A stretch of DNA of 64,000 bases from JBKBIP01 sp046297495 (GTDB lineage: Bacteria > Planctomycetota > Planctomycetia > Gemmatales > Gemmataceae), in assembly GCA_046297495.1 (NCBI GenBank), contig JBKBIP010000026.1, positions 1 to 64,000 of the forward strand. The letters are read 5' to 3'. Position numbers and translations under genes: made by a program. The notes beneath the pieces are model-generated. The model did not search any database. It worked only from the letters and a program-made list of their open reading frames with translations, and had not been told where the DNA came from. This document shows, piece by piece, positions 16,822-25,608 of the stretch. Numbering within the stretch: position 1 is the stretch's first letter; each line of letters starts with the position of its first letter.

Positions 16822-17634
16822 TCACATCTTCACAGCAATTTCATTTTCATCATATAATACTCGTCCTTCCATGCCGCCGGCAACTGTCAGAATTTGCCCG
16901 CTGATGTGGCCGGCAAGACGCGCCGAGGCCAGAAAGAGCACCGACTGGGCTACGTCATCCGCGCTAGCCACCTTGCGCAGCGGCACGGTTTGCAAAGCTT
17001 GACGCACCATGGCGGCATCGGCGGCGAAATCTCGCGTCATGGGCGTGACGGTCCAACCGGGACAAACGACGTTGATTCGGCCACGCGGCGCTAGGCGGGC
17101 GATCTCATTCTTCAAACTCAGGGCCAAGCCGTAAGTCATCCCAGCCTTGGCGGCGGCATAATCGGCATGCCCCGCCTCGCCGAAGAGGGCGGCGGTCGAA
17201 CCGATCAGTACCGCTGCCGGCTCCAGCAAGCGGTGCCGCTCGATACCGCGAAAGAATTCACGCAAACACAAAAACACCGACGTCAGGTTGGTCGTCACGG
17301 TGCGATTCCATTGGTCCAGCGTCATCCGCTCCAGGGGAACGTAATCGCCGACCCAGATGCCAGCGTTGGCCACCACGATGTCCACCGGCCCCCAGCTGCT
17401 CTCGATGGTGGCAAACAGATGTCGCACCGCGGCTTCGTTGGTCAAATCGGCTCCGATTGGCAAGCAGGCCTCCCCCAGCTCGTGGGCCAAGGCTTCCGCG
17501 GCTTCTCGACGCTGGCCGTAATGAGCGACGACGCGCGCCCCCTCGGCGGCAAACGTCCGAGCAATGGCCGAACCAATGCCGCCCGAAGCGCCGGTGATCA
17601 ATACCACACGCTGGCTGAGGCCGGTGATCATCAT
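16822..17634 (-). CDS. Short-chain dehydrogenase/reductase
   Basis: 270 residues with the classical SDR set: VVLITGASGGIGSAIA (TGxxxGxG NAD(P) site), VVANAGIWVG (NNAG-type motif), IGSTAALFGEAGHADYAAAKAG with the catalytic S-Y-x3-K, and VCPGWTVTPMTRD. Length and motifs resemble FabG-type 3-oxoacyl reductases, but no fatty-acid genes are near, so the substrate is open. It ends 42 bp before the methyltransferase gene on the same strand. Confidence 0.88.
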   Translation of the reverse strand: MMITGLSQRVVLITGASGGIGSAIARTFAAEGARVVAHYGQRREAAEALAHELGEACLPIGADLTNEAAVRHLFATIESSWGPVDIVVANAGIWVGDYVPLERMTLDQWNRTVTTNLTSVFLCLREFFRGIERHRLLEPAAVLIGSTAALFGEAGHADYAAAKAGMTYGLALSLKNEIARLAPRGRINVVCPGWTVTPMTRDFAADAAMVRQALQTVPLRKVASADDVAQSVLFLASARLAGHISGQILTVAGGMEGRVLYDENEIAVKM

Positions 17635-18050
17635 GCGACTCCTGACAGCGGGACGGCAGATGAACGTACCAACCGGCGGTTGTGAACACTGCCGTCATTC
17701 GTCTCATTATAATTTCGCATTTGGCGCGGCGAGCCAACCGCCCCAATCTCCGCCGAATTTGTATTCCAGTAGCGGAATGCCGCCATTTCGCCTCTTGCCG
17801 GATGAAGAAATTTTTCTGAAAATTTACTATGTGCATTCCGGGCGAAATGTGCAAGCCGCACCAACGATTTCCGAGGGGACATTCAGAAAAAAACGGCGCG
17901 GCAACAGGAATTCGCAAGCCAATCAGGACGGGGAATGCTATCCTTTAATGAAGTAGCTCTCCTTTTGATCGGCCGACTGCCGCGCCCGATCGTCGCCGAC
18001 CTCCACAAGCCGCTGTGTCGCCGACCAAGTGTCGGACCTAAGTAACAACC
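17635..18050. other. Divergent intergenic region, SDR / CBS protein
   Basis: About 415 bp with no credible gene. AT-richer than the flanks in places (17690-17960). Presumably holds both promoters; no operator recognised. Confidence 0.4.
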
Positions 18051-18518
18051 ATGAACCTGGCCAAGAGTTTATTGATCGATAGTGTCTCACGGTTGCAGCC
18101 GACGCCGCCGTTGCAAGTCGGCCCGGAACGCACCGTGGCGGAGACGGTCGATATAATGCGCCAGGAAGGCGTCGGCTGCGTACTGGTGTGCGCGGAGCAA
18201 CGCTTGGTTGGCATCTTCACGGAACGGGATCTGTTGCGCCGGGTCATGGCGCTGGGCAAGCCGTTGACGGTGCCCATCACCTCTTGTATGACGGCCGATC
18301 CCGTCGTCGTCCATCCCAAAGACCCTATCAGCGTGGCCATTAGCCGGATGCAAGAAGGAGGCTATCGGCATTTGCCGGTCGTCGATGAGGCGGGCAGTCC
18401 CGTCGGCGTTTTGTCGGTCAAGCGGATCGTGCATTATTTGGTCGAACATTTTCCGACCACCGTTTACAACTTACCACCCAACCCGGGCGCCATCCCGAAT
18501 AAACCCGAGGGAGCATGA
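18051..18518 (+). CDS. CBS-pair protein upstream of the 2-oxoacid oxidoreductase genes
   Basis: 155 residues consisting of two CBS motifs (residues about 15-75 and 80-140): VAETVDIMRQEGVGCVLVCAEQRLVGIFTERDLLRR and ISVAISRMQEGGYRHLPVVDEAGSPVGVLSVKRIVHYL. CBS pairs bind adenine nucleotides. It lies 58 bp before the alpha subunit of a ferredoxin oxidoreductase, and a second CBS-pair gene follows the beta subunit, which suggests nucleotide control of that enzyme; this is inference only. Confidence 0.85.
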   Translation: MNLAKSLLIDSVSRLQPTPPLQVGPERTVAETVDIMRQEGVGCVLVCAEQRLVGIFTERDLLRRVMALGKPLTVPITSCMTADPVVVHPKDPISVAISRMQEGGYRHLPVVDEAGSPVGVLSVKRIVHYLVEHFPTTVYNLPPNPGAIPNKPEGA

Positions 18519-18576
18519 TTGATCCCGCGGAATTACCCGACCCTGCGTCGGTTGGAACCATGAGGATAACGCGAAC

Positions 18577-20466
18577 ATGACCGTGCCGAACCTCGCATTG
18601 GATACCTTGCCCCCCAATCCTGAAGACCCCGTACAAGAATTAGAATCAGTCACGATTCGCTTCTGTGGTGATTCCGGCGACGGCATGCAACTGGCGGGGA
18701 CGCAGTTCACCAATGCCTCCGCCATCTTGGGCAATGACATCAGCACTTTACCGGACTTTCCCGCGGAAATTCGCGCTCCCGCTGGTACTCTGGCAGGGGT
18801 TTCCGGCTTCCAGGTCCACTTCAGCCGCCACGAGATCCACACCCCCGGCGATCAGCTCGACGCCTTGGTGGCCATGAATCCCGCCGCCTTGAAGACCAAT
18901 TTGAAGGATTTGCAAGCCGGCGGCATTTTGATCGTTAATTCCGACGCCTTCACCACCAGCGATCTGCACAAAGCTGGCTATCAAACCAACCCACTCGAAG
19001 ATGGTTCGCTCAAAAACTACCGTCTGATTCGCGTGCCCATCACCACGCTGAATCGGGAAGCCGTGACTTCCGTGAAGCTTAGTCCACGCGAGGCGGATCG
19101 GTGCAAGAACTTCTTCGCGCTGGGGTTAGTGTATTGGCTGTACGAACGCCCCTTGGAATCGACGTTGAAATGGATTCGGGACAAATTCGCCAAGAACCCC
19201 GCCGTGCAAGAGGCCAACACGCAAACCCTGAAAGCTGGCTACAACTACGGCGAGACGGTGGAAGCACTGCCAGTGCATTACCGCGTTCCCAAGGCGGAGA
19301 TTCCACCTGGAACATATCGCAAGATCACCGGCAACGAAGCCTTGGCCATCGGTTTGGTGACAGCGGCGAACCTCTCCAATACGCCGTTGGTGTATGCCAG
19401 TTATCCGATCACGCCGGCCAGCGATATTCTGCACTACCTGGCGGATATGAAACGCTTCGGCGTGCGGACCATTCAAGCCGAGGACGAGATAGCCGCCATC
19501 GGCATGGCCATTGGCGCCGCTTTCGGCGGCGCGTTGGGTGTCACGGCCACCAGCGGCCCCGGTATCTGCCTCAAATCCGAAGCCATCGGTTTGGCCGTGA
19601 TGACCGAGCTGCCAGTCGTCATCATCGATGTGCAGCGTGGCGGGCCAAGCACCGGCTTGCCGACCAAGACGGAACAAGCCGACTTGTTGCAAGCCCTGTT
19701 TGGCCGCAATGGCGAATGTCCTGCGGCAGTCGTGGCTCCGCGCTCTCCCGCCGATTGCTTCGACATGATCTTTGAGGCCGTGCGCTTGGCCTTCCGTTTC
19801 ATGACGCCGGTGTTCTGCCTGTCGGACGGCTACATTGCCAACGGCGCCGAACCCTGGGCTATCCCCAACCTCGACCAGTTGCCGCGTCTGAAGGTGGAAC
19901 ATCCGCAAGCGCCCAACAGCAACGGCAATGGTCAAGCCTACTTCCTCCCCTATCAACGCGACGAACGACTGGTTCGGCAATGGGCGGTTCCAGGAACGCC
20001 GGGACTGGAACACCGCATCGGCGGCCTGGAAAAAGAGGACATCACCGGCAACGTCAGTTACGATCCGCTCAATCACGAACACATGATTCACACCCGCGCC
20101 CAGAAGATCGCCAACATCGCCAACGAAATCCCCGAGTTGACTGTCATGGGGCCGACGGAAGGGGATTTGCTAGTCATCGGTTGGGGTGGCACCTATGGTT
20201 CGACGTTGACCGCCGTGGAACGGGCGCAACGCAAGGGCTACAAAGTGGCGCAGGCGCATTTGCGCTATCTCAATCCGATGCCGCGCAATACGGGTGATGT
20301 GGTACGACGCTACAAAAAGGTCTTGGTCCCGGAACTGAACAGCGGCCAATTGCTGATGCTCTTGCGGGCCCGCTATCTCATTGACGCGGTGGGTCTGAAC
20401 AAGGTGCAGGGGCGGCCATTCCTGGTCAGCGAGATCGAACAGAAGATCGTCGAAATGGTGACATGA
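18577..20466 (+). CDS. korA: 2-oxoacid:ferredoxin oxidoreductase, fused gamma-alpha subunit
   Basis: 629 residues. The N-terminal third (about 25-205) is the POR gamma domain (VTIRFCGDSGDGMQLAGTQF ... AMNPAALKTNLKDL), and the rest the pyrimidine-binding alpha domain (GNEALAIGLVTAANL, YASYPITPASDILHYLADM, QAEDEIAAIGMAIGAAFGG, TATSGPGICLKSEAIGLAVMTELPVVIIDVQRGGPSTGLPTKTEQADL). This is the two-subunit KorA type, most often 2-oxoglutarate:ferredoxin oxidoreductase, feeding succinyl-CoA in the TCA cycle with reduced ferredoxin. The beta subunit follows 115 bp later. Specificity for 2-oxoglutarate rather than pyruvate is inferred from family resemblance. Confidence 0.92.
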   Translation: MTVPNLALDTLPPNPEDPVQELESVTIRFCGDSGDGMQLAGTQFTNASAILGNDISTLPDFPAEIRAPAGTLAGVSGFQVHFSRHEIHTPGDQLDALVAMNPAALKTNLKDLQAGGILIVNSDAFTTSDLHKAGYQTNPLEDGSLKNYRLIRVPITTLNREAVTSVKLSPREADRCKNFFALGLVYWLYERPLESTLKWIRDKFAKNPAVQEANTQTLKAGYNYGETVEALPVHYRVPKAEIPPGTYRKITGNEALAIGLVTAANLSNTPLVYASYPITPASDILHYLADMKRFGVRTIQAEDEIAAIGMAIGAAFGGALGVTATSGPGICLKSEAIGLAVMTELPVVIIDVQRGGPSTGLPTKTEQADLLQALFGRNGECPAAVVAPRSPADCFDMIFEAVRLAFRFMTPVFCLSDGYIANGAEPWAIPNLDQLPRLKVEHPQAPNSNGNGQAYFLPYQRDERLVRQWAVPGTPGLEHRIGGLEKEDITGNVSYDPLNHEHMIHTRAQKIANIANEIPELTVMGPTEGDLLVIGWGGTYGSTLTAVERAQRKGYKVAQAHLRYLNPMPRNTGDVVRRYKKVLVPELNSGQLLMLLRARYLIDAVGLNKVQGRPFLVSEIEQKIVEMVT

Positions 20467-20581
20467 CTTGTTGCGCTCGGTTGGGGAGGTCCCGGCCGGG
20501 CTTCGTTATAGTCGGAGCAGGGCACATGGTCCCGCGGTTCCGAGTAGAGGTTGGCAATCTCGAATACCCCTGAGGATGCTC

Positions 20582-21613
20582 ATGGCTACGGCAACCACAA
20601 CCACACCCCTTCCTACCTTAAATCCCAAGGATTTGGCCAGCGATCAAGAAGTGCGCTGGTGTCCTGGATGTGGCGACTATTCGATCTTGGCGCAGATGAA
20701 GAAAGCCTTGGCCGCCACGGGGATTCCCAAGGAAAAGATGGTCTTCATCTCTGGGATCGGCTGTTCCAGCCGCTTCCCGTATTACATGAACACCTACGGC
20801 TTCCACACCATCCACGGCCGGGCGCCGACGATTGCCACCGGCTTAAAGGCGTGTCGGCCTGATTTGTCCGTCTGGGTCATCACTGGCGACGGCGACGGCT
20901 TGTCCATTGGCGGCAACCATCTGATTCACGCCCTGCGCCGCAACGTCGATTTGAAGATCATTCTGTTCAACAATGAAATCTATGGGTTGACGAAGGGGCA
21001 GTATTCCCCCACGTCCCGCGCGGGCACGCGCACCAAGTCCAGCCCGATGGGGTCCTTCGAGCATCCGGTGCGCCCCATCTCTTTCGCCATCGGCGCCGAG
21101 GCAACCTTCGTGGCCCGCACCGTGGACGTGGATATTCATCACTTGACAGAAACCCTCAAGCGCGCGGCGGCTCATAAGGGGGCCGCCTTCGTGGAGATTT
21201 ATCAGAATTGCAAAATCTTCAACGACGGCGTCTTCGAGTATGCCACCGACAAAAGCGTCAAAGCGGATAACCTGCTCTACCTGGAGCACGGCAAACCGCT
21301 CATCTTCGGCAAGGACCGCACCAAGGGCATCCGTTTACATAACCTTGATCCCGAAGTGGTGACGCTGGGCAACGGCATCACTGTGGATGATTTGCTGATC
21401 CATGACGAACGGGCCGAAGAACCGAGCTTGGCCTATTTGCTCAGCCGCATGGTGCAGCCGCGCTTCCCGGAGTGTATCGGCGTGTTCCGCTGCGTCGAAC
21501 AACCGACTTACGACGAAGTGCTCAACCAACAAATCGCCGACACCATTCAGAAGAAAGGGACGGGCAAGCTGGAAGAATTGTTCGCCAGCGACGATACGTG
21601 GGTAGTCCAATAG
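20582..21613 (+). CDS. korB: 2-oxoacid:ferredoxin oxidoreductase, beta subunit
   Basis: 343 residues. It binds thiamine diphosphate and, in this family, one [4Fe-4S] cluster: RWCPGCGDYSIL and GIGCSSRFPYYM hold three of the cluster cysteines, and GDGDGLSIGGNHLIHALRRNVDLKIILFNNEIYGLTKGQ is the ThDP motif. SPTSRAGTRTKSSPMGS follows as in KorB. The ATG at 20582 has GAGG seven bases upstream; frames reaching back to 20468 add unrelated residues. A strong terminator hairpin lies 22 bp beyond the stop, so korA-korB end their transcript here. Confidence 0.93.
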   Translation: MATATTTTPLPTLNPKDLASDQEVRWCPGCGDYSILAQMKKALAATGIPKEKMVFISGIGCSSRFPYYMNTYGFHTIHGRAPTIATGLKACRPDLSVWVITGDGDGLSIGGNHLIHALRRNVDLKIILFNNEIYGLTKGQYSPTSRAGTRTKSSPMGSFEHPVRPISFAIGAEATFVARTVDVDIHHLTETLKRAAAHKGAAFVEIYQNCKIFNDGVFEYATDKSVKADNLLYLEHGKPLIFGKDRTKGIRLHNLDPEVVTLGNGITVDDLLIHDERAEEPSLAYLLSRMVQPRFPECIGVFRCVEQPTYDEVLNQQIADTIQKKGTGKLEELFASDDTWVVQ

Positions 21614-21634
21614 TCTAATTTTCCCTAATATAAT

Positions 21635-21680
21635 CAACCAGAAACGGGAAGGATGTCACCTCCCTTCCCGTTTCTGGTTG
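21635..21680. terminator. 18-bp perfect hairpin terminator after korB
   Basis: Arms 21635-21652 and 21663-21680 are fully complementary (core AACGGGAAGG / CCTTCCCGTT) around a ten-base loop; TTGTGTTTTC follows on the plus strand. It lies directly behind korB and before the next CBS gene, and decides against starting that gene at the ATG inside the loop. Confidence 0.9.
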
Positions 21681-21757
21681 TTGTGTTTTCGTTGGTTTCG
21701 AGAATTGGGCGGCTCGGACTCTCCACGCGAAACGATCCATTCCAAAATGGCAAAGAC

Positions 21758-22273
21758 ATGATTTGTCCTCATTGTGGCCACGACAACTTGCCAGGCAGCG
21801 AAACGTGCGACCGTTGCCTTCAAGACTTGACCCAGCTGGACCAGCCGGTCGCGCAGGATCGCGTCGAGCGTAGCTTGATGGAGGACGAAGTCGCCTCCTT
21901 GAATCCGGCGCGCCCCGTCACGGCGCCGCCGAACGCCACGATTCGCCAAGCGCTGGACACCATGCTCGGCATGGGCGTTGGTTCCTTATTGATCATTAAC
22001 GAGAATCAAGAGTTGGTGGGTATTCTCAGCGAGCGGGACTTGCTGTTGAAAGTGGCAGGCATTCACGAGCCATACATGGATTTACCCGTGTCGCAGTTCA
22101 TGACCCCCCAACCCGAAACCATCGCCGCTGACGATACCTTGGCATTCGGTCTGCACAAGATGGACGTCGGTGGCTACCGCCATCTGCCTGTCATGAAAGA
22201 CGGCCGGCCCGAAGGTGTCATTTCCGTCCGCGACATGATCCGGCACATTACCCAGCTGTGCAAGTTATCTTAA
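21758..22273 (+). CDS. Zinc-ribbon CBS-pair protein downstream of korAB
   Basis: 171 residues. A short N-terminal zinc ribbon (CPHCGHDNLPGSETCDRC, four Cys) precedes a CBS pair (residues about 45-165: TIRQALDTMLGMGVGSLLIINENQELVGILSERDLLLK and DTLAFGLHKMDVGGYRHLPVMKDGRPEGVISVRDM). The SERDLL and RDMI motifs are conserved as in the CBS gene before korA. The start was set at the residue before the zinc ribbon because the ATG further upstream lies in the terminator loop; the SD is weak. Likely adenylate-sensing partner of the oxidoreductase, by position only. Confidence 0.8.
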   Translation: MICPHCGHDNLPGSETCDRCLQDLTQLDQPVAQDRVERSLMEDEVASLNPARPVTAPPNATIRQALDTMLGMGVGSLLIINENQELVGILSERDLLLKVAGIHEPYMDLPVSQFMTPQPETIAADDTLAFGLHKMDVGGYRHLPVMKDGRPEGVISVRDMIRHITQLCKLS

Positions 22274-22438
22274 ATAGCTTGTCATCTGCTGAATGACGAA
22301 GATAGAGCGGTTCACGCTTTAACCCATGCATGGCCCAAGCCATCTGCATCATTCAACAATTGACAGACTATTAGGTTGTCCTTGTCGCCCGACAAACAAC
22401 GAGCTGGTAGGAAACGGGGTTGCTTGTTTGCCTTTCGA

Positions 22439-23656
22439 TCACGTCTCTCCCGCCAAGGCAGAAGCCACCCGTGAGGTGGAGCGCAAGGCGGCGACGGCTA
22501 TGAAGATGTTAATGAACGCAGCCAGTATGCCGAGATAGGGAATGATGGCAGCAATGCACAGAATGCAATACGTGATCATCAACCCTCGGCTCGCGGGGGA
22601 GATATCGAGATCACGACGAGCGGCGCAGCGATTAAGCTCATCCGCCAAACCTGGCAGCACCACGAACGCCCAATAGAAATTGAAGAACGGGATGAATAGA
22701 AACCCCAGCGCCTTGCCGGGTGTGGTTCGCGCTGCGCCGTCCTGCACTTGGCCCCACATTTTGTAGAGCAACACGCCAAAAATAAGGGCTTGGCCGAACA
22801 GGGCACGCACTGCCAAGATAATAGCTCCAGCCAGGAAAAATGACCAAAAGAGTATCCACGGTTGACTGCGGGCCGCCGCGGCTTTGCGGGCATTGTTGAG
22901 GCGCTGCAAAGCCAGATCCACTTTACTTGTCTTCTCGTTGAATTGTCGAACCTCGTCTCCCTGAGCAGCCAGCAATTCCGCTGTCGCCCGTGACACTTCG
23001 GGGGAGTCACGCAGGGCGGTTTGCGTCATGATCAAACCGGCCATCCCGCCAACGGCCACTAAACTAGACACAATCAGAGTCACGACGGATGTCACGTACC
23101 AGCGATAGCCGGTTTGGATACTTCGCTTGCCCAACATGAAGCCAAAGACGATGAGTTCCATCAGCATGAACAGGCCCGCTAGTATCGCTCCGCCGAAGAC
23201 AATGGCCGTCCAATAATACAAGGAAGGAGCAGCGATCCGCTCCTCGGCTTTTTTCCGAACATCCAAGTAGCGTTGAAATGAATCCTCACTATAGCCAGAC
23301 ATCCAGGTGTCTTGGGCTTGAAGCACTTCGGGATCGTTTTGTAAGCGATCATTCATGTCATACAACATCAAGAAGCCTTTGCCCACGGCCGCCAAACTCC
23401 CCAGCGCTAGAATGATACATACAAACCAAAAAATTGGCTTGCGGGGCTGAGTGCGTGTTTGCTTCTTCTTTTTCGACTGTGGATAAGCGGTTAATGACGG
23501 TGGCGAAACTGTCTCCATCAGGCCAACTTCTTGCCCAACAGGCACAAGCATGATTGTGCCACATCCAGGGCATTTGATACGTTTACCGGCGAGATTGTCA
23601 TTGACGCGGAGTGGTTTTTGACAATCGGAATTCTCACAACGGATGCGGATCGGCAT
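22439..23656 (-). CDS. Zinc-ribbon membrane protein, six TM segments
   Basis: 405 residues. N-terminal planctomycete-type zinc ribbon (IRCENSDCQKPLRVNDNLAGKRIKCPGCGTIM, residues 4-36), a Lys/Arg-rich cytoplasmic linker, then about six hydrophobic segments (starting near FWFVCIILALGSLAAVG, YYWTAIVFGGAILAGLFML, YVTSVVTLIVSSLVAVGG, ILFWSFFLAGAIILAVRAL, GFLFIPFFNFYWAFVVL, ITYCILCIAAIIPYLGIL). A charged extracytoplasmic stretch with EVLQAQDTWM lies between the first two. No enzymatic motif. The start at 23656 is the ATG directly before the ribbon. Function unknown. Confidence 0.7.
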   Translation of the reverse strand: MPIRIRCENSDCQKPLRVNDNLAGKRIKCPGCGTIMLVPVGQEVGLMETVSPPSLTAYPQSKKKKQTRTQPRKPIFWFVCIILALGSLAAVGKGFLMLYDMNDRLQNDPEVLQAQDTWMSGYSEDSFQRYLDVRKKAEERIAAPSLYYWTAIVFGGAILAGLFMLMELIVFGFMLGKRSIQTGYRWYVTSVVTLIVSSLVAVGGMAGLIMTQTALRDSPEVSRATAELLAAQGDEVRQFNEKTSKVDLALQRLNNARKAAAARSQPWILFWSFFLAGAIILAVRALFGQALIFGVLLYKMWGQVQDGAARTTPGKALGFLFIPFFNFYWAFVVLPGLADELNRCAARRDLDISPASRGLMITYCILCIAAIIPYLGILAAFINIFIAVAALRSTSRVASALAGET

Positions 23657-23940
23657 GGTAGGATCTCGAAAGACTTTCACGGGAAGGTCCGATAAGTGTT
23701 CCCCGCGCAGACCATCTGCGCAGGCGGCGTCTTGCCGTTGTCGGTTCGTAAACGGAAAGAAGGGCACCGCGAACGCAAAGGCTGATTGCTGGGAAGCCCA
23801 TCCTTGGCGGCGTCGCAAGTGCGATTCTCTGATTATATTATTGTGACTGAAGCCGTGTTTCCGACAAAAGATCGGTTCCCCGGACTATAAGGTGAACCGC
23901 TCAGAAATGCGGGCGAACGCCTCCACTCCGCGCAACGTGC

Positions 23941-24696
23941 TCACGCGGCCAAGCCCATGCGCCGCGATTGCCGCTGGCAGGCTTCGACGAAGCTTTCGAA
24001 CAGCTGGCGATCCAGGGCGGTGGCGGACTCCGCTTCGGGATGCCATTGCACGCCGACGCAGAACCAATCGGGATCGACCGTCTCGATGGCCTCGATGACG
24101 CCATCGGGGGCGACGGCGCTGACGCGCAGATTGGCGCCGAGCTGGCGAACGGCTTGGTGATGATCGCTCGTCACGCATAATTCACCGCCGCCATAAATCT
24201 CGTCCATGCGCGTGTTCGGCTCGATGAGCACGGCATGTCGGTGTGGTTCGCCGGGAACGTCGCGGTGAGGCAGGGCGCGCGGCTGGTCTTCGGGCAAGTG
24301 CGCGTACAAGGTACCGCCGAGGGCGACGTTGAGCTGTTGCATGCCAAGGCCGATGGCCAGCAGGGAGATTTGCCGTTCCAACACCCGTGCCAGCAACAGA
24401 CTATCCGCCTTGTGGCGACGCTCGGCGAGCGGCTGAATCGATTTGTGCAGGCTCCAGCCGTGCTGGCGCGGGTCGATGTCCGAGCCGCCGACGAGCACGA
24501 CGCCATCGAGTTGATCGAGCAGCGGATCGATTTCATTGGGTTTGTCCAGCGGCGGCAGGAGCAAGGGCAAGCCGCCCGCCGCCACGATGGCGTCGAAATA
24601 ACCGACCGGTAGCCGAACCTGCGCCGGCCCTGTCTTACCGGCTGGCACGTAATCCATATTGATACCGATGAACGGGCGCGCTTGGTGAGCCATCAA
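23941..24696 (-). CDS. Gamma-glutamyl-GABA hydrolase-like class I amidotransferase lacking the catalytic Cys
   Basis: 251 residues, the length of PuuD-type hydrolases. Seen: PFIGINMDYVPAG, LDGVVLVGGSDIDPRQHG, a nucleophile elbow reading LLAIGLGMQQLNVALGGTLYAHLPE, and VQWHPEAES (H219, E221). The family elbow is GICRGMQ; here Gly116 replaces the Cys, while His and Glu remain. By family knowledge it cannot hydrolyse glutamyl amides by the usual mechanism; it may bind a ligand or act as a regulatory pseudoenzyme. The codon is GGC, not UGA, so selenocysteine is excluded. Confidence 0.82.
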   Translation of the reverse strand: MMAHQARPFIGINMDYVPAGKTGPAQVRLPVGYFDAIVAAGGLPLLLPPLDKPNEIDPLLDQLDGVVLVGGSDIDPRQHGWSLHKSIQPLAERRHKADSLLLARVLERQISLLAIGLGMQQLNVALGGTLYAHLPEDQPRALPHRDVPGEPHRHAVLIEPNTRMDEIYGGGELCVTSDHHQAVRQLGANLRVSAVAPDGVIEAIETVDPDWFCVGVQWHPEAESATALDRQLFESFVEACQRQSRRMGLAA

Positions 24697-25082
24697 ACTC
24701 CCTCCAGGAGAAAATACCCTGCTTGGTTTTCTGGTTCTTCCGTTTGTTCGTGCGGTTGCGGAGAGGGATTAGTCCGCGCGGACGGTCGTCGCCGAGCGCG
24801 AACCGCTGAATCAACAAGTCCATACACTAAAAACGGAAGACCCAGTTTTCTCGTTCCGATTTTCCCAACTGGCGGACTCTCTCCGACGTTCGGCTCACGC
24901 AATTGCCAGCTTGGCGGGCGGAAGTATAGGGAGGGGTCAGGATTGGAACAAGAGGGAAATGGCAGGGGGGAGTGATGCTTCCTCGAAGTTCCCGAGCTAC
25001 CTGCTCCATTACCTGATTTCGGCGAATTTCACGTTGGTTTTTTGGAACACGATGAACGTCAACCCGACGAAAGGAGGATGGC
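24697..25082. other. Intergenic region before the small antitoxin-like gene
   Basis: About 385 bp, no credible gene. Contains a partial copy of the dispersed hairpin family (GAGCGCGAACCGCTGAATC around 24796-24814). Confidence 0.5.
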
Positions 25083-25301
25083 ATGGAACTGGAAGGCGGT
25101 GTCCATCACGGCGTCATCATCCCGGACGATGCGACGGCATTGCCGGAGGGAACCCGCGTGCGCATCATCCTTTCTCCGGTCGAGGAACCACGACCGTTCG
25201 GCGAACGGTTCGCCCAATTCAAAGGCGCAATCCCCGACTTGCCAGCCGACTTGGCCGATTCCCAGTTCGCGCCGGTAAAGCCAGCCGGCGCGAACCGATG
25301 A
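25083..25301 (+). CDS. Small antitoxin-like protein
   Basis: 72 residues. Pattern GGVHHGVIIPDDATALPEGTRVRIILSPVEEP is that of small swapped-hairpin/DUF104-like antitoxins of planctomycetes and cyanobacteria (xGxVxNGxIxLxxxxxLPEGxxVxV), followed by ERFAQFKGAIPDLPADLA, a family-typical tail. A very strong SD (AAAGGAGG) precedes the ATG. No toxin gene (PIN or RelE type) follows, so it is orphan or acts alone as a small regulator. Confidence 0.65.
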   Translation: MELEGGVHHGVIIPDDATALPEGTRVRIILSPVEEPRPFGERFAQFKGAIPDLPADLADSQFAPVKPAGANR

Positions 25302-25608
25302 GGCCAATAATTAAGAAAGGCCATCTCTCCCCCGAACCTTCCCATCGGCCCGTCGCTTCTTCTCGATTGGTGATGATAACCATTCACGCCGGCTTCCTCG
25401 CTTCACGCCCGGTTCCGAGCGCGAAGCGAGGAATTCCCTTGGGCGCTCGATTCTTCTCCTCGACGCCACCCCTTTCACTTGCACAATCCTGCCATTTTGC
25501 CCACCATATTTGATGGAATGTTCAAGGAATCTTTGATATTACATTGTTATACCGTGCTACAATAGATGAAAATATGGTGTTCCCATTCTCCCATCGGAGA
25601 CTTGCCTC
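25302..25608. other. Intergenic region with a hairpin repeat (25396-25431)
   Basis: No gene seen. CCTCGCTTC (25396-25404) pairs with GAAGCGAGG (25423-25431); the loop side has CACGCC and GAGCGC, resembling the dispersed hairpin family. An AT-rich stretch at 25530-25590 just before the LRR gene may carry its promoter. Confidence 0.5.

Noticed and set aside
21653..21757. Upstream start at ATG 21653 for the zinc-ribbon CBS gene
   Set aside because: That ATG is in the loop of the korB terminator hairpin; the ribbon starts at 21758.
23941..24696. Second recoded Cys (UGA) in the amidotransferase-like gene
   Set aside because: The codon at the nucleophile is GGC (Gly).
24911..25513. Plus-strand frame over the small antitoxin-like gene
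   Set aside because: Composition non-coding; the 25083 frame has a strong SD and family pattern.
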